Source: Anaerolineae bacterium
GTDB taxonomy: Bacteria > Chloroflexota > Anaerolineae > E26-bin7
Assembly: GCA_029933115.1 (NCBI GenBank)
Contig: JAOZOT010000012.1
Coordinates: forward strand, 1-26,592
DNA: 26,592 nt
Direction: 5' to 3'
Under the pieces are notes generated by a model. The model searched no databases, was not told where the DNA came from, and worked only from the letters and a program-made list of their open reading frames with translations. This document shows positions 15,159 to 22,586 of the stretch, in pieces. Positions within the stretch are counted from its first letter, which is position 1; each line of letters begins with the position of its first letter. Made by a program: the position numbers and the translations under genes.

Positions 15159-16064
15159 TTATCGGGCACAACGAAAACCTATATCGTCATTGGCCGCATT
15201 GACGCTGGTGAGATCACGGTTGGTAGTGCGCACCGCATCGGCCATTTCAAACCAGCCGCCACCACGCACCACCTTAAACCTCTCCCCATAGTACTCCGTG
15301 TGATAAGTGCTACCAGGATAAGGCTCATACCAGTCGGCCGTCCACTCCCAGACGTTGCCGGCCATGTCTTCGACGCCATAGGGGCTGGCACCGGCTCCAA
15401 AGCTGCCCACGGCCGCTGTGCCCCGCAGGCCGGTCTCTTTGACGTTGGCTTTGGAAGGATCCCATTCGTCTCCCCAGGGATACATTCGCCCATCGGTGCC
15501 CCGTGCCGCTTTCTCCCACTCAGCCTCAGTGGGCAACCGCTTGCCAAGCCACTCACAATAGGCCACAGCGTCGTTCCAACTGACATAGACCACAGGGTGG
15601 TTATCCTTGCCCTCAGCGGCAATTCTCCAGTTCTTGGAACGCCCTTCTTTTTCGGCATCCGTCTGGTACCCCGTCGCCTCTACAAATTGGGCAAAGTCAG
15701 CATTGGTCACCTCGAACCGGTCTATCTCGAAAGCCGGCAAATCTACCTCATGGGCAGGAGCTTCGTCTGGGTCACCGGTATCACTCCCCATGGTGAAGGG
15801 GCCGGCCGGGATTTCAATCATGATGTCTGTAACCGGGGGTGCGGTCGGCCCCGCAGTTTCTTCAGGGGCAGGCGTAGGAGTCGGCCTGGGGGTAGGAGTA
15901 GGTGGCGCCGGCACCGGCGTAGGAGTGGGCACCACTTTTACCGGAGCCGCTGTAGGGGTAGGTGTAGCAGAAACAGACGTTGGCGTCGGGGTTTCGGCCG
16001 CCGGACCACAGCCGGCAGCCAGGATCAAAAGCGCGGACAACACAATCCAGAGCATTTTTCTCAT
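15159..16064 (-). CDS. Lipoprotein with FGE/SUMF1-fold (sulfatase-modifying-factor-like) domain
   Basis: The 301-residue product has a lipoprotein signal (LILAAGC, cysteine near residue 19). A 60-residue Thr-Pro/Ala-Pro linker follows, then an FGE-sulfatase domain: IPAGPFTMGS, FEVTNADFAQFVEATGY, RLPTEAEWEKAARG, YPWGDEW, MAGNVWEWTADW, VVRGGGWFE and the terminal GFRCAR. True formylglycine-generating enzymes have a redox cysteine pair after the RGGS motif. Here that stretch (FEMADAVRTTNRDLTSVNAA) has no cysteine, so oxidase activity is unlikely and a binding or structural role is more probable. I preferred the ATG at 16064 over a TTG two codons upstream (16070); AGGAG lies before both. It sits between two transporter-binding-protein genes, which is unusual. 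Confidence 0.82.
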   Translation of the reverse strand: MRKMLWIVLSALLILAAGCGPAAETPTPTSVSATPTPTAAPVKVVPTPTPVPAPPTPTPRPTPTPAPEETAGPTAPPVTDIMIEIPAGPFTMGSDTGDPDEAPAHEVDLPAFEIDRFEVTNADFAQFVEATGYQTDAEKEGRSKNWRIAAEGKDNHPVVYVSWNDAVAYCEWLGKRLPTEAEWEKAARGTDGRMYPWGDEWDPSKANVKETGLRGTAAVGSFGAGASPYGVEDMAGNVWEWTADWYEPYPGSTYHTEYYGERFKVVRGGGWFEMADAVRTTNRDLTSVNAANDDIGFRCAR

Positions 16065-16111
16065 CGGCAATTATCTCCTATTCACGCAACACGCATCACA
16101 GTTTTGGGTAG

Positions 16112-16148
16112 GGTCAGGAGCCAGGGGTTGCCCCCTGAGCCCCTGACC
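16112..16148 (-). terminator. Long hairpin with GCAA tetraloop after the BMP-Liv fusion gene
   Basis: GGTCAGG (16112-16118) pairs with CCTGACC (16142-16148), and CAGGGG (16122-16127) pairs with CCCCTG (16132-16137) around TTGC. On the transcribed minus strand the loop is GCAA, and the only mismatch in the middle of the stem becomes a G-U pair. It starts 11 bases after the stop codon of the fusion gene. It shares most of its sequence with the hairpin at 13495-13535. No T-run is present, so protection of the 3' end is more likely than termination. Confidence 0.65.
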
Positions 16149-16158
16149 TTAGACCTCC

Positions 16159-18423
16159 CTACCACTTCTCCGGCCCAAAGTAGGTCCACTCGCCATTCAC
16201 GATCTTGAGCAGGACCATGCTGTCGGGCCCCAGGCCGACGTGATCCTCCGGCGAGATCTGGAAGACACCGCCTGTGCCCACAAAGCCCGCGGTCTCGTTC
16301 TCGATATAGTCTCGGACTGCCGCCCGCTGCTCCTCCAGGCTCAGCCCATCTTCCAAGCTTCCCAGGGCCTGGAAAACCAACTGGAAGGCGTCCCAAGCGT
16401 GCCCGGCAAAAGTGCTGCGCGGGTTGCCCGAGAAAGCCTCGTACTCGGCGATAAAGTCTAGGAGCACTTGTTTCTGCGGGTCATCATCAGGCAGTTCTTC
16501 GGCCACCAGCATCTTGCCGCAGGGGAAGATAGTTCCTTCTACATTCTCCACCCCGGCCAACTCGATGAAGGTCTTGTTGCAAACGCCATGATTGTGGATC
16601 AGAGGGATGTCCAGCCCTAGCTCCCGGAACTGAGTGGTAATAATGGATGCCCCAGGCGGAATAGCGTGCACCACCAGGGCTTCGGCATCACTGGCCTTGA
16701 TCTTGGTCAACTGGGCCGTCATATCCGTGTCCTTGGACTCAAAGCTTTCCTCCAGCACGATCTCCATGCCGGCCTCAGACGCCCATTTCTGCAGAGCCGC
16801 CCGCGAGTCCTCGCCGAAAGCGTTGTTGACATACAGGCTGGCTACCTTGGTGACGCCCAGATGCTTCAAATATTCCACCTGGTTGTAAGCCACCGGGTCG
16901 TTGCTCTGAGGGGTCTTGAAAACCCAGTAGCGCTCCTCTATCGGAGTCACGATGGCGCTGGAAGAAGCCATGGAGATGTAAGGCACTTTGGCCTCGGTGA
17001 CTACCGGCACCAGAGCCACACTCACCGGGCTGCGGCTGCCAGCTATGACAGCAACCACCTGATCCTCGTTGATCATCTTGTTGACTACTGTGACAGCCGT
17101 CTCACCGGCACCCTCAGTGTCGTAGATGATGATCTCCAACGGGTGCTTCACCCCATCGGGGCCAACTATCTCCGTGACCTTCTCCTTGAGCATTTCAGCG
17201 CAATCCCGCTCCGGCACACCCAACGAGGAGGCAGGGCCGGTGATGGCTGAAGCAAAGCCGATCTTGTAGGGCGCTCCTTCTTTAGCCACAGTCACGCCCT
17301 CAGGCGGTTCGCCCCAGCCGGTCCACAGCTTGCCGGCGATGATGTCTTTCTTAATCTGCTCCAGGTCGGCCTTGATGTTGTCCGGCACCTTGTCCTCAAA
17401 GTCGTGGAAGGGAGCCATACCCACACCTTCGTTCTCCAAGGTGGCCAGGTAGTCAGTGCCGCCCTCGAACTTGCCCTCCAGCGCGTTCTTGATGACGTTG
17501 AACACGGCCTTGTCCAGCCGTTTCATGGTGCTGGTAATCAGGATGTCCTTCTCATTGGGCAGAGTGTAGTACTGGTCATCGTCCACGCCAATACCCCACT
17601 TGCCCCGCTCCTTGGCCGCCGCCAGGCCACCGTTGCCGGTCTTGCCACCCACGCCCATGATGACGTCCGCACCCTCATCAATGAGCGAGTTGCCCTGGGT
17701 CTTGCCCTGATCAGGAGCCTCAAAGTCACCCACGTAGACACCGGTGAACTTGACGTTCTTGCCGTATTTCTCGTTGTAGTACTTGACGCCGGACTCGTAG
17801 GCTACGATGAACTGCTCCACCGGCGGAATCTGCATCCCGGCGACGTAGGCCACTATCGGATCGTCTGGATCCAACTGGTCGGCCATAGCTGCCGCCACGA
17901 AGCCCACCGGGAAGGCCGCCTCATCCATCTTGAACACGATACCCTGCAAATTGGGTGTCGCCTCACCTGTGGAGAAATCCACCGCGGAAAAGTCCACACC
18001 GGCGAATTTGATGTCGGGATACTGCTTGGCCACTTTGTGGGTAGCATCGCCCAGCAAAAAGCCAACGGGAATGATCAGGTCGTAGCCCTGCTCGGCAAAC
18101 TCGATGAGGTTGTTCTCGTAGTCGGCCTGAGCCTGAGACTCCAGGAACTGAGCCTCGATGCCCAGTTGCTTAACAGCTTCTTGCACGCCTTTCCAAGTGA
18201 GCTCGTTAAAGCTGGCATCGTCAATGCCACCCACGTCCGACACCATACCTACTCTGAACTTGGCCTCTGGGGCTTCAGTCGGGGCAGGTGCTTCCGTCGG
18301 CGCCTCAGTCGGAGCAGGAACTTCTGCCGGTGTCGCCTTCGGACCGCAGGCAGCCAAAACAAGGGACAGAAGCGTCACAATGGCCAGTACTGACCAAGCA
18401 AGTGATGCTCTCCTGGTTTCCAT
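16159..18423 (-). CDS. Two-domain substrate-binding lipoprotein: BMP/PnrA domain fused to Liv-type domain
   Basis: The 754-residue lipoprotein has a signal peptide with lipobox LAAC (Cys26) and an APTEAPTEAPAPTE linker. A complete BMP-family (PnrA/Med, purine nucleoside-binding) domain covers about residues 55 to 368: FRVGMVSDVGGIDDASFNEL, GYDLIIPVGFLLGDA, VAYVAGMQIPPVEQF, GADVIMGVGGKTGNGGL, WGIGVDDDQYY. A LIVBP-type domain covers about 383 to 754: PYKIGFASAITGPASSLGVP, VPYISMASSSAIVT, YWVFKTPQSND, HAIPPGASII. BMP proteins normally work with RfuB/BmpDEFG-type permeases, but only LivHMFG are encoded here. The frame runs through the junction without a stop, and AGGAGGAG precedes the ATG. Either domain alone would be a full binding protein. 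I know of no standard family with this order. Confidence 0.9.
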   Translation of the reverse strand: METRRASLAWSVLAIVTLLSLVLAACGPKATPAEVPAPTEAPTEAPAPTEAPEAKFRVGMVSDVGGIDDASFNELTWKGVQEAVKQLGIEAQFLESQAQADYENNLIEFAEQGYDLIIPVGFLLGDATHKVAKQYPDIKFAGVDFSAVDFSTGEATPNLQGIVFKMDEAAFPVGFVAAAMADQLDPDDPIVAYVAGMQIPPVEQFIVAYESGVKYYNEKYGKNVKFTGVYVGDFEAPDQGKTQGNSLIDEGADVIMGVGGKTGNGGLAAAKERGKWGIGVDDDQYYTLPNEKDILITSTMKRLDKAVFNVIKNALEGKFEGGTDYLATLENEGVGMAPFHDFEDKVPDNIKADLEQIKKDIIAGKLWTGWGEPPEGVTVAKEGAPYKIGFASAITGPASSLGVPERDCAEMLKEKVTEIVGPDGVKHPLEIIIYDTEGAGETAVTVVNKMINEDQVVAVIAGSRSPVSVALVPVVTEAKVPYISMASSSAIVTPIEERYWVFKTPQSNDPVAYNQVEYLKHLGVTKVASLYVNNAFGEDSRAALQKWASEAGMEIVLEESFESKDTDMTAQLTKIKASDAEALVVHAIPPGASIITTQFRELGLDIPLIHNHGVCNKTFIELAGVENVEGTIFPCGKMLVAEELPDDDPQKQVLLDFIAEYEAFSGNPRSTFAGHAWDAFQLVFQALGSLEDGLSLEEQRAAVRDYIENETAGFVGTGGVFQISPEDHVGLGPDSMVLLKIVNGEWTYFGPEKW

Positions 18424-18500
18424 AGCTTTTTCTCCTCCTTCGTTCTTTCATACGCCTATCTCTATTGAGAGAGCATCCGGAAACTCGTTGCCGGCCCTCG

Positions 18501-18520
18501 CCTGGTGATAAATCACCAGG
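18501..18520. repeat. REP-like palindrome A upstream of the transporter cluster
   Basis: CCTGGTGAT (18501-18509) and ATCACCAGG (18512-18520) form a perfect 9-bp stem with an AA loop. It is one of a closely spaced pair with the palindrome at 18533-18550, in the manner of bacterial interspersed mosaic elements. Confidence 0.6.
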
Positions 18521-18532
18521 TTAAAAGGCCCA

Positions 18533-18550
18533 AGCCTGCTGAAGCAGGCT
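18533..18550. repeat. REP-like palindrome B upstream of the transporter cluster
   Basis: AGCCTGCT (18533-18540) and AGCAGGCT (18543-18550) form a perfect 8-bp stem with a GA loop, 12 bases from palindrome A. Confidence 0.55.
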
Positions 18551-18714
18551 GCTCCAGGGCAGTTATGGACTTGAATAGTGCCGGGCAGTAGAGCAGTTAC
18601 CGAACGCTCTGTTGAGAAAAATGAAACACCACCATAAGCTTTTCAAAGGTGCCCATCACCTCCTTTCCCCCGTACTACTCAGAGACTTCTTTGTCTCATG
18701 GTGGTGAGCAACAA

Positions 18715-19983
18715 CTAGCGGTTGTCAATAACCCTGACCGCCTTGCCCGGAGGCCGAGGCAGTTCTCCGGCTTTTACGAATTCTGGATCCACAGTGATTC
18801 CCACGAAATCAGCCAATTCCCTCTTCATCCGGGCTACCTGCTGTTCAGAAAGAGGCGAGGTGACCTCTACGACCAGTCTTATCGTCTCGGACCCTCCTTC
18901 ATCGCGGTCTAGAATGATCTGGTAGTCGTGGGCCACCTCGTCGAATTTCAGCAGTATCTTCTCCACCTGACTGGGATAGAAATTCACTCCCTTATAGATC
19001 AGCATGTCATCGGCCCGCCCCTTAAAACGATCCACACGGATATGGGTGCGGCCACAATCGCACTTCTCACGAGAGACGACGGAGGTGATGTCGCCAGTGC
19101 GGTATCTGATGGTGGGCAGAGCCTCGCGGGTCAGGGTGGTGATGACCATTTCCCCTTCTTGCCCATCCTCTAACACTTCGCCCGTGTCGGGGTCAATGAT
19201 CTCCACAATGTAATGGTCTTCCCAGATATGGATGCCGTTGTGAGCCTCGCAGTCAATGCCCATCCCCACCCCACCGGTCTCGGTCATGCCGATGATGTCA
19301 AAGGTCTCGATGCCCATCCCCTCTTCAATGCGCTTCCTCAGTTCATCGCTCCACATTTCTGAGCCAAAGATGCCCACCCGCAGCTTGGTCTCCCGAAAGT
19401 CAAAGCCCTCTTCTTTAGCCACCTCCATCAGGCGCAGAGGATAGGTGGAGATGGCTGTCAAAACCGTAGCTTCCAGTTCTTTCATCAGCTTGAGCTGCAA
19501 CAAAGTGCGGCCCGCACCTATGGGAATGTAGAAAGCGCCAATGGCTTCTGCCCCGTAATGGAACCCAAAGCCTCCATTGGGCAATCCAAAGGAAGGGGTG
19601 ATCTGGATGACGTCCTCGCCGGTAACGGTGGCCGCCATGTAGCAGCGCCCCATAATGTCTTTCCACTGTTCAATGTCTGCTTTGGTGTAAGGGCAGATCA
19701 CCGGCGCTCCGGTAGTCCCAGAACTCATCTGCATACGCAGGAACTCTGACCGGTCCACACAGGCCAACTGATAAGGATAGGCATCGCGGAGGTCGGCCTT
19801 GGTAAGGAATGGGAGCTTTTCCAAATCCTTCAGCGACCTGATGTCTCGAGGGGAAACCTCGCCCAGCTTTTTGTAATATCTCGGATTCTTCTCTGCGATA
19901 CGTGAGATAGTTTCCTGCAAGCGCGACAACTGGAGCTTCTCCAGTTCTTCTCTATCCATAGTCTCCAGCTCGGGCTTATACAT
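18715..19983 (-). CDS. paaK: Phenylacetate-CoA ligase (copy 2, upstream of the transporter cluster)
   Basis: The 422-residue protein has PaaK motifs. These are REELEKLQLSRLQETISRI at the N-terminus, the P-loop MSSGTTGAPVICPYTKAD near residue 82, IIGMTETGGVGMGIDCEAHN near 225, TIRYRTGDITSVV near 290, and CDCGRTHIRVDRFKGRADDM with KGVNFYPSQVE. The C-terminus is PPGKAVRVIDNR. It would form an aryl- or acyl-CoA thioester from a carboxylate, ATP and CoA. It is clearly diverged from copy 1, so a different substrate is likely. I chose the ATG at 19983 because TTGGGAGGGATTCTCA precedes it. A GTG at 20016 that overlaps the upstream protease stop is possible. Its position right before the liv genes suggests a link between uptake and activation. 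Confidence 0.88.
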   Translation of the reverse strand: MYKPELETMDREELEKLQLSRLQETISRIAEKNPRYYKKLGEVSPRDIRSLKDLEKLPFLTKADLRDAYPYQLACVDRSEFLRMQMSSGTTGAPVICPYTKADIEQWKDIMGRCYMAATVTGEDVIQITPSFGLPNGGFGFHYGAEAIGAFYIPIGAGRTLLQLKLMKELEATVLTAISTYPLRLMEVAKEEGFDFRETKLRVGIFGSEMWSDELRKRIEEGMGIETFDIIGMTETGGVGMGIDCEAHNGIHIWEDHYIVEIIDPDTGEVLEDGQEGEMVITTLTREALPTIRYRTGDITSVVSREKCDCGRTHIRVDRFKGRADDMLIYKGVNFYPSQVEKILLKFDEVAHDYQIILDRDEGGSETIRLVVEVTSPLSEQQVARMKRELADFVGITVDPEFVKAGELPRPPGKAVRVIDNR

Positions 19984-20012
19984 TGAGAATCCCTCCCAAG
20001 TCTTTGTGGAAA

Positions 20013-20390
20013 TCACAACAGCCGCAGCCTGGTCACGCGGGGGTCAATAATCACCTCTTCAGCCTCAAAGTCGAGCTTGAAGCGCCACTTCTGCATCGTG
20101 GCCGCGCCGATGATGAGCCGATTCGAAAGGTTGGATACAACCATAAACTCATCTGAGAAGCGGTAGCCATCCAGGTGAAAATCCAGAGTCACCCTTTCTT
20201 CCACCCTCACTGTTCTTCCCGCCTCTGCCGTCTCCAGGGAGAGGGGAGTAGGAAGGGAGTCCAGAGGTCCCAGCTCCTTAGCCAGGTCCCGGTCAATGCA
20301 GGAGTAGGTAGCCCCGCTATCGAACAGGCCGACCAGTTCACGCTCTCCTTTAGATCCCACAAGTCTGACCATCTTCTCAATGACAGCCAT
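20013..20390 (-). CDS. Retropepsin-like aspartyl protease (copy 2)
   Basis: The 125-residue product has GLFDSGATYSCIDRDLAKEL near residue 21, giving the DSGA active-site motif of a retroviral-type aspartyl protease. A later NRLIIGAATMQKWRFKLDFE segment supplies the conserved Ile-Ile-Gly and second hydrophobic hairpin. It would act as a homodimer, and the substrate is unknown. The gene ends four bases into the possible GTG start of paaK copy 2, or 29 bases before its better ATG, so the two are almost certainly co-transcribed. The ribosome binding site is weak (GATGGGAA). A second protein of this type is at 6887. Confidence 0.8.
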   Translation of the reverse strand: MAVIEKMVRLVGSKGERELVGLFDSGATYSCIDRDLAKELGPLDSLPTPLSLETAEAGRTVRVEERVTLDFHLDGYRFSDEFMVVSNLSNRLIIGAATMQKWRFKLDFEAEEVIIDPRVTRLRLL

Positions 20391-20430
20391 TGGTTATATT
20401 CCCATCTGCTCAGCAGACTACAAAGTACCC

Positions 20431-20447
20431 CTGGATTTGTAATTCAG
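20431..20447. repeat. Degenerate copy of the GGATTTGTAAT palindrome
   Basis: CTGGATTTGTAATTCAG forms a 7-bp stem (one G-T pair) around loop TGT. It has the same core as the hairpin at 708-728. It lies in the 108-base gap between the MFS gene stop and the protease gene start. Confidence 0.4.
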
Positions 20448-20498
20448 CGGCTCAGGCGACGGATTGCAAACCTGCCACAAGCAAAGGGATTGAGCGCC

Positions 20499-21770
20499 CT
20501 ATGCCTCCCCGGCCGGCCTCAAGGAGAGCGACCCTCCGGCTCCCACGAAAGCAGCCAGGCCGGCGATGACGAAAGCCCAGGTGTACGAATCGGTGACGTC
20601 ACCAATGTAGCCAGCCACAGTGGGACCAATAGCCTGACCGATGCCAAAGAAGACGGTGACAAAGCCTAAGGCGGCCGGAGCCAACCTCGGCCCCAGATAA
20701 TCGCCGCAGGTAGCAGCCATGATAGCCGGGATGCTCCAAGCGGTGAGAGCGAAGAGGAGAGTCGAGAGGTAGTAACCAGGGGGAGCTTTCCACAAGCCGA
20801 AGATGGTAAAACAAAGACCCTGCAAGAAATAGACCAAGGCCAATCCATATTTTCTGCCAATCACGTCAGAGACCGCACCCCAAATGAAGCCGCTGACAAA
20901 GCTGATCAGACCGGCCAGCATCCACAGCCATCCGGCGGCCTCCTTGGTGAGACCCGCCTCGCCGGTGAGGTAGTCGGCGAAGAAGGTGGCATAGATGATG
21001 TAGGAAAAGCCAAACATTATGTAAATCAAAGCCAGGTGCCACACTGCCCTCGATTTGTAAACCAGACCCCATTGCAGCGGCGAGGGCTTGCCTTGAGCGC
21101 CGCTAGGTGGCTCGTCTTGGGGAGATGGCGACGGACTCTCTTCAAGGCCAATAGCCACCAACCCTTTCTCTTCCGGTTTGTTTCTCAGGAGCACAAAGCA
21201 GAGGATGCCTATGACGGCCGTCATAGTTCCCAGGTAGTACCAACTGTAACGCCAGCCGTCAGCACCGTAGGCGTCAATAATGCGCGGGATCAGAGGACCG
21301 GTGATGGCCAAGCCCACGCTGGAGCCGCCCACGGCGATGCCGGTAGCCAACCCCCTCCGCTTGGTCCCAAACCAGGCTGATAAGAGCCCCATCACCGGGA
21401 CATTGCTTCCTCCACTGCCCACTCCCGTCAGGGTGCGCCATACTAAAGCTACCTGAAAGTTGGGAGCCAGACCGGTCAGAAACATGGTCACGCCAATGAG
21501 GAGCATGGAAAGACTTATAACTACCCGCGGTCCATAGCGAGCGGCCAGAAAACCGCCGACGATGGCCAGAATCAGATAGCCGATAAAGTTGCCCGTGGCC
21601 AGATTACCGGCCTGGGTCTTGGACAGACCCAACCCTTCTTTCATGTGAGGCAGAATCATAGTATAGCCAAAGCGGGCAAACCCCAAACAACCCAACACCG
21701 TCACCACACTCATGAACAGGATAACCCACCCGTAGTGAAGCCCTTGTCCCTGCTGCCTCTCGTCAGCCAC
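20499..21770 (-). CDS. MFS transporter (12-helix, oxalate/formate antiporter-like or YbfB-like)
   Basis: The 423-residue protein has about 12 hydrophobic helices in two sets of six joined by a charged loop (EESPSPSPQDEPPSGAQGKP). MFS signatures are GGFLAARYGPRVVISLSML between helices 2 and 3, and GAVSDVIGRKYGLALVY in the second half. The start LHYGWVILFMSVVTVLGCLGF is typical of the OFA and monocarboxylate-like families. It probably moves a small organic anion across the cytoplasmic membrane, but the substrate cannot be assigned. The start is GTG at 21770, with AGGGAGGC just upstream. It lies between a CBS-ACT regulator and the protease-paaK pair. Confidence 0.88.
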   Translation of the reverse strand: MADERQQGQGLHYGWVILFMSVVTVLGCLGFARFGYTMILPHMKEGLGLSKTQAGNLATGNFIGYLILAIVGGFLAARYGPRVVISLSMLLIGVTMFLTGLAPNFQVALVWRTLTGVGSGGSNVPVMGLLSAWFGTKRRGLATGIAVGGSSVGLAITGPLIPRIIDAYGADGWRYSWYYLGTMTAVIGILCFVLLRNKPEEKGLVAIGLEESPSPSPQDEPPSGAQGKPSPLQWGLVYKSRAVWHLALIYIMFGFSYIIYATFFADYLTGEAGLTKEAAGWLWMLAGLISFVSGFIWGAVSDVIGRKYGLALVYFLQGLCFTIFGLWKAPPGYYLSTLLFALTAWSIPAIMAATCGDYLGPRLAPAALGFVTVFFGIGQAIGPTVAGYIGDVTDSYTWAFVIAGLAAFVGAGGSLSLRPAGEA

Positions 21771-21851
21771 AATAGCCTCCCTCTTCTGGTAACATGCACA
21801 ACGATGGGTTAAACGCAGCCCCTGCCCTCAGAGGCTGGGGTCGAGCCTTCT

Positions 21852-22496
21852 TCAGCTTTCTCGCACGTCCACCAACTTCATCTCAGGGGCCTTCAAGGCC
21901 TCTGTCAGTTGGTCTTGAGATACCTCGGCCACCTTTACGGTGATCAGACCTTCTGTGGGATCATCTCCCAGGAAGGTGCCCAGGCTAATGATGTCACCTC
22001 CCATCTGAGCAATCTGGCTGGTGATAGAAGCCAGAACTCCCTTTTTATTTGGAGCTCGGAGGGTCAAGCGCACACCTTTTTCCCTGGCGCCCAAAAGCTC
22101 CAGGAAAATCTTGAAAAGGTCCGTCTCGGTGATGATGCCCACCAGCTTGCCATCGCGTACCACCGGCAGACCGCCTATTTTGTTGTCCACCATGATGCGG
22201 GCTGCTTCTTCCAGTGGCGTGTCCTCTTCGATGGAAATCACTTCCTTGGTCATCACGTCTTGCACGGTGATTCTAGCCATCAGATAATGAATTTCGTACA
22301 CGCTGAGAGAGGTAGCAGGCGAAGGTGAAGCGTACAAAAGGTCCATCTCCGAAACGATGCCCACCAGTTGGCCATCTTTGTCTACCACAGGCAACCGTCG
22401 GACCTTATTATCCCGCATCACTTTCAGAGCCTCATCAATGGGGATATCAGCGGTAATGGTGATGGGATGTTTAGACATCCTGTCCCTGACCAGCAT
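21852..22496 (-). CDS. CBS-domain pair plus ACT-domain regulatory protein (AcuB-like)
   Basis: The 214-residue protein has two CBS motifs: VRDRMSKHPITITADIPIDE with RRLPVVDKDGQLVGIVSEMD, and VQDVMTKEVISIEEDTPLEE with GGLPVVRDGKLVGIITETD. An ACT domain follows from about residue 142 (RLTLRAPNKKGVLASITSQI). CBS pairs bind adenine nucleotides or S-adenosyl compounds, and ACT domains bind amino acids, so this is a cytosolic sensor protein. I chose the ATG at 22496 because AAAGGAGGTGCGCCA is directly upstream. A longer reading from 22517 would remove that site. A structured RNA with a U-tract ends about 90 bases upstream of the start. Confidence 0.88.
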   Translation of the reverse strand: MLVRDRMSKHPITITADIPIDEALKVMRDNKVRRLPVVDKDGQLVGIVSEMDLLYASPSPATSLSVYEIHYLMARITVQDVMTKEVISIEEDTPLEEAARIMVDNKIGGLPVVRDGKLVGIITETDLFKIFLELLGAREKGVRLTLRAPNKKGVLASITSQIAQMGGDIISLGTFLGDDPTEGLITVKVAEVSQDQLTEALKAPEMKLVDVRES

Positions 22497-22586
22497 TGGC
22501 GCACCTCCTTTTCGCACCTATTCGGCAATATCGGGGTCTAACCCGCACTGCGCCTGAGGGTCAATCCCGAAAGAGCCACTTGCCGT

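Larger units (their letters stand above)
18424..18714. other. Intergenic region before the transporter cluster, with tandem palindromes
   Basis: This 291-base gap between paaK copy 2 and the fusion binding-protein gene holds two perfect hairpins (18501-18520 and 18533-18550). It also has a 9-bp inverted repeat CACCACCAT/ATGGTGGTG at 18627-18635 and 18698-18706, and a small hairpin GAGAC-N6-GTCTC just after paaK. It should contain the promoter of the liv cluster, but I see no convincing -35/-10 pair on the minus strand. Confidence 0.5.

Noticed and set aside
15300..16208. Plus-strand open frame of 302 codons with Arg/Gly-rich repeats
   Set aside because: It is antisense to the Thr-Pro linker and FGE domain of the lipoprotein gene, and its repeats are a by-product of that linker.
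18597..18656. 19-codon ORF (MGTFEKLMVVFHFSQQSVR) after a strong AAAGGAGGTG
   Set aside because: The ATG lies only two bases from the Shine-Dalgarno core, too close for good initiation, and the sequence shows no other support. The purine-rich site itself is worth remembering as an orphan.
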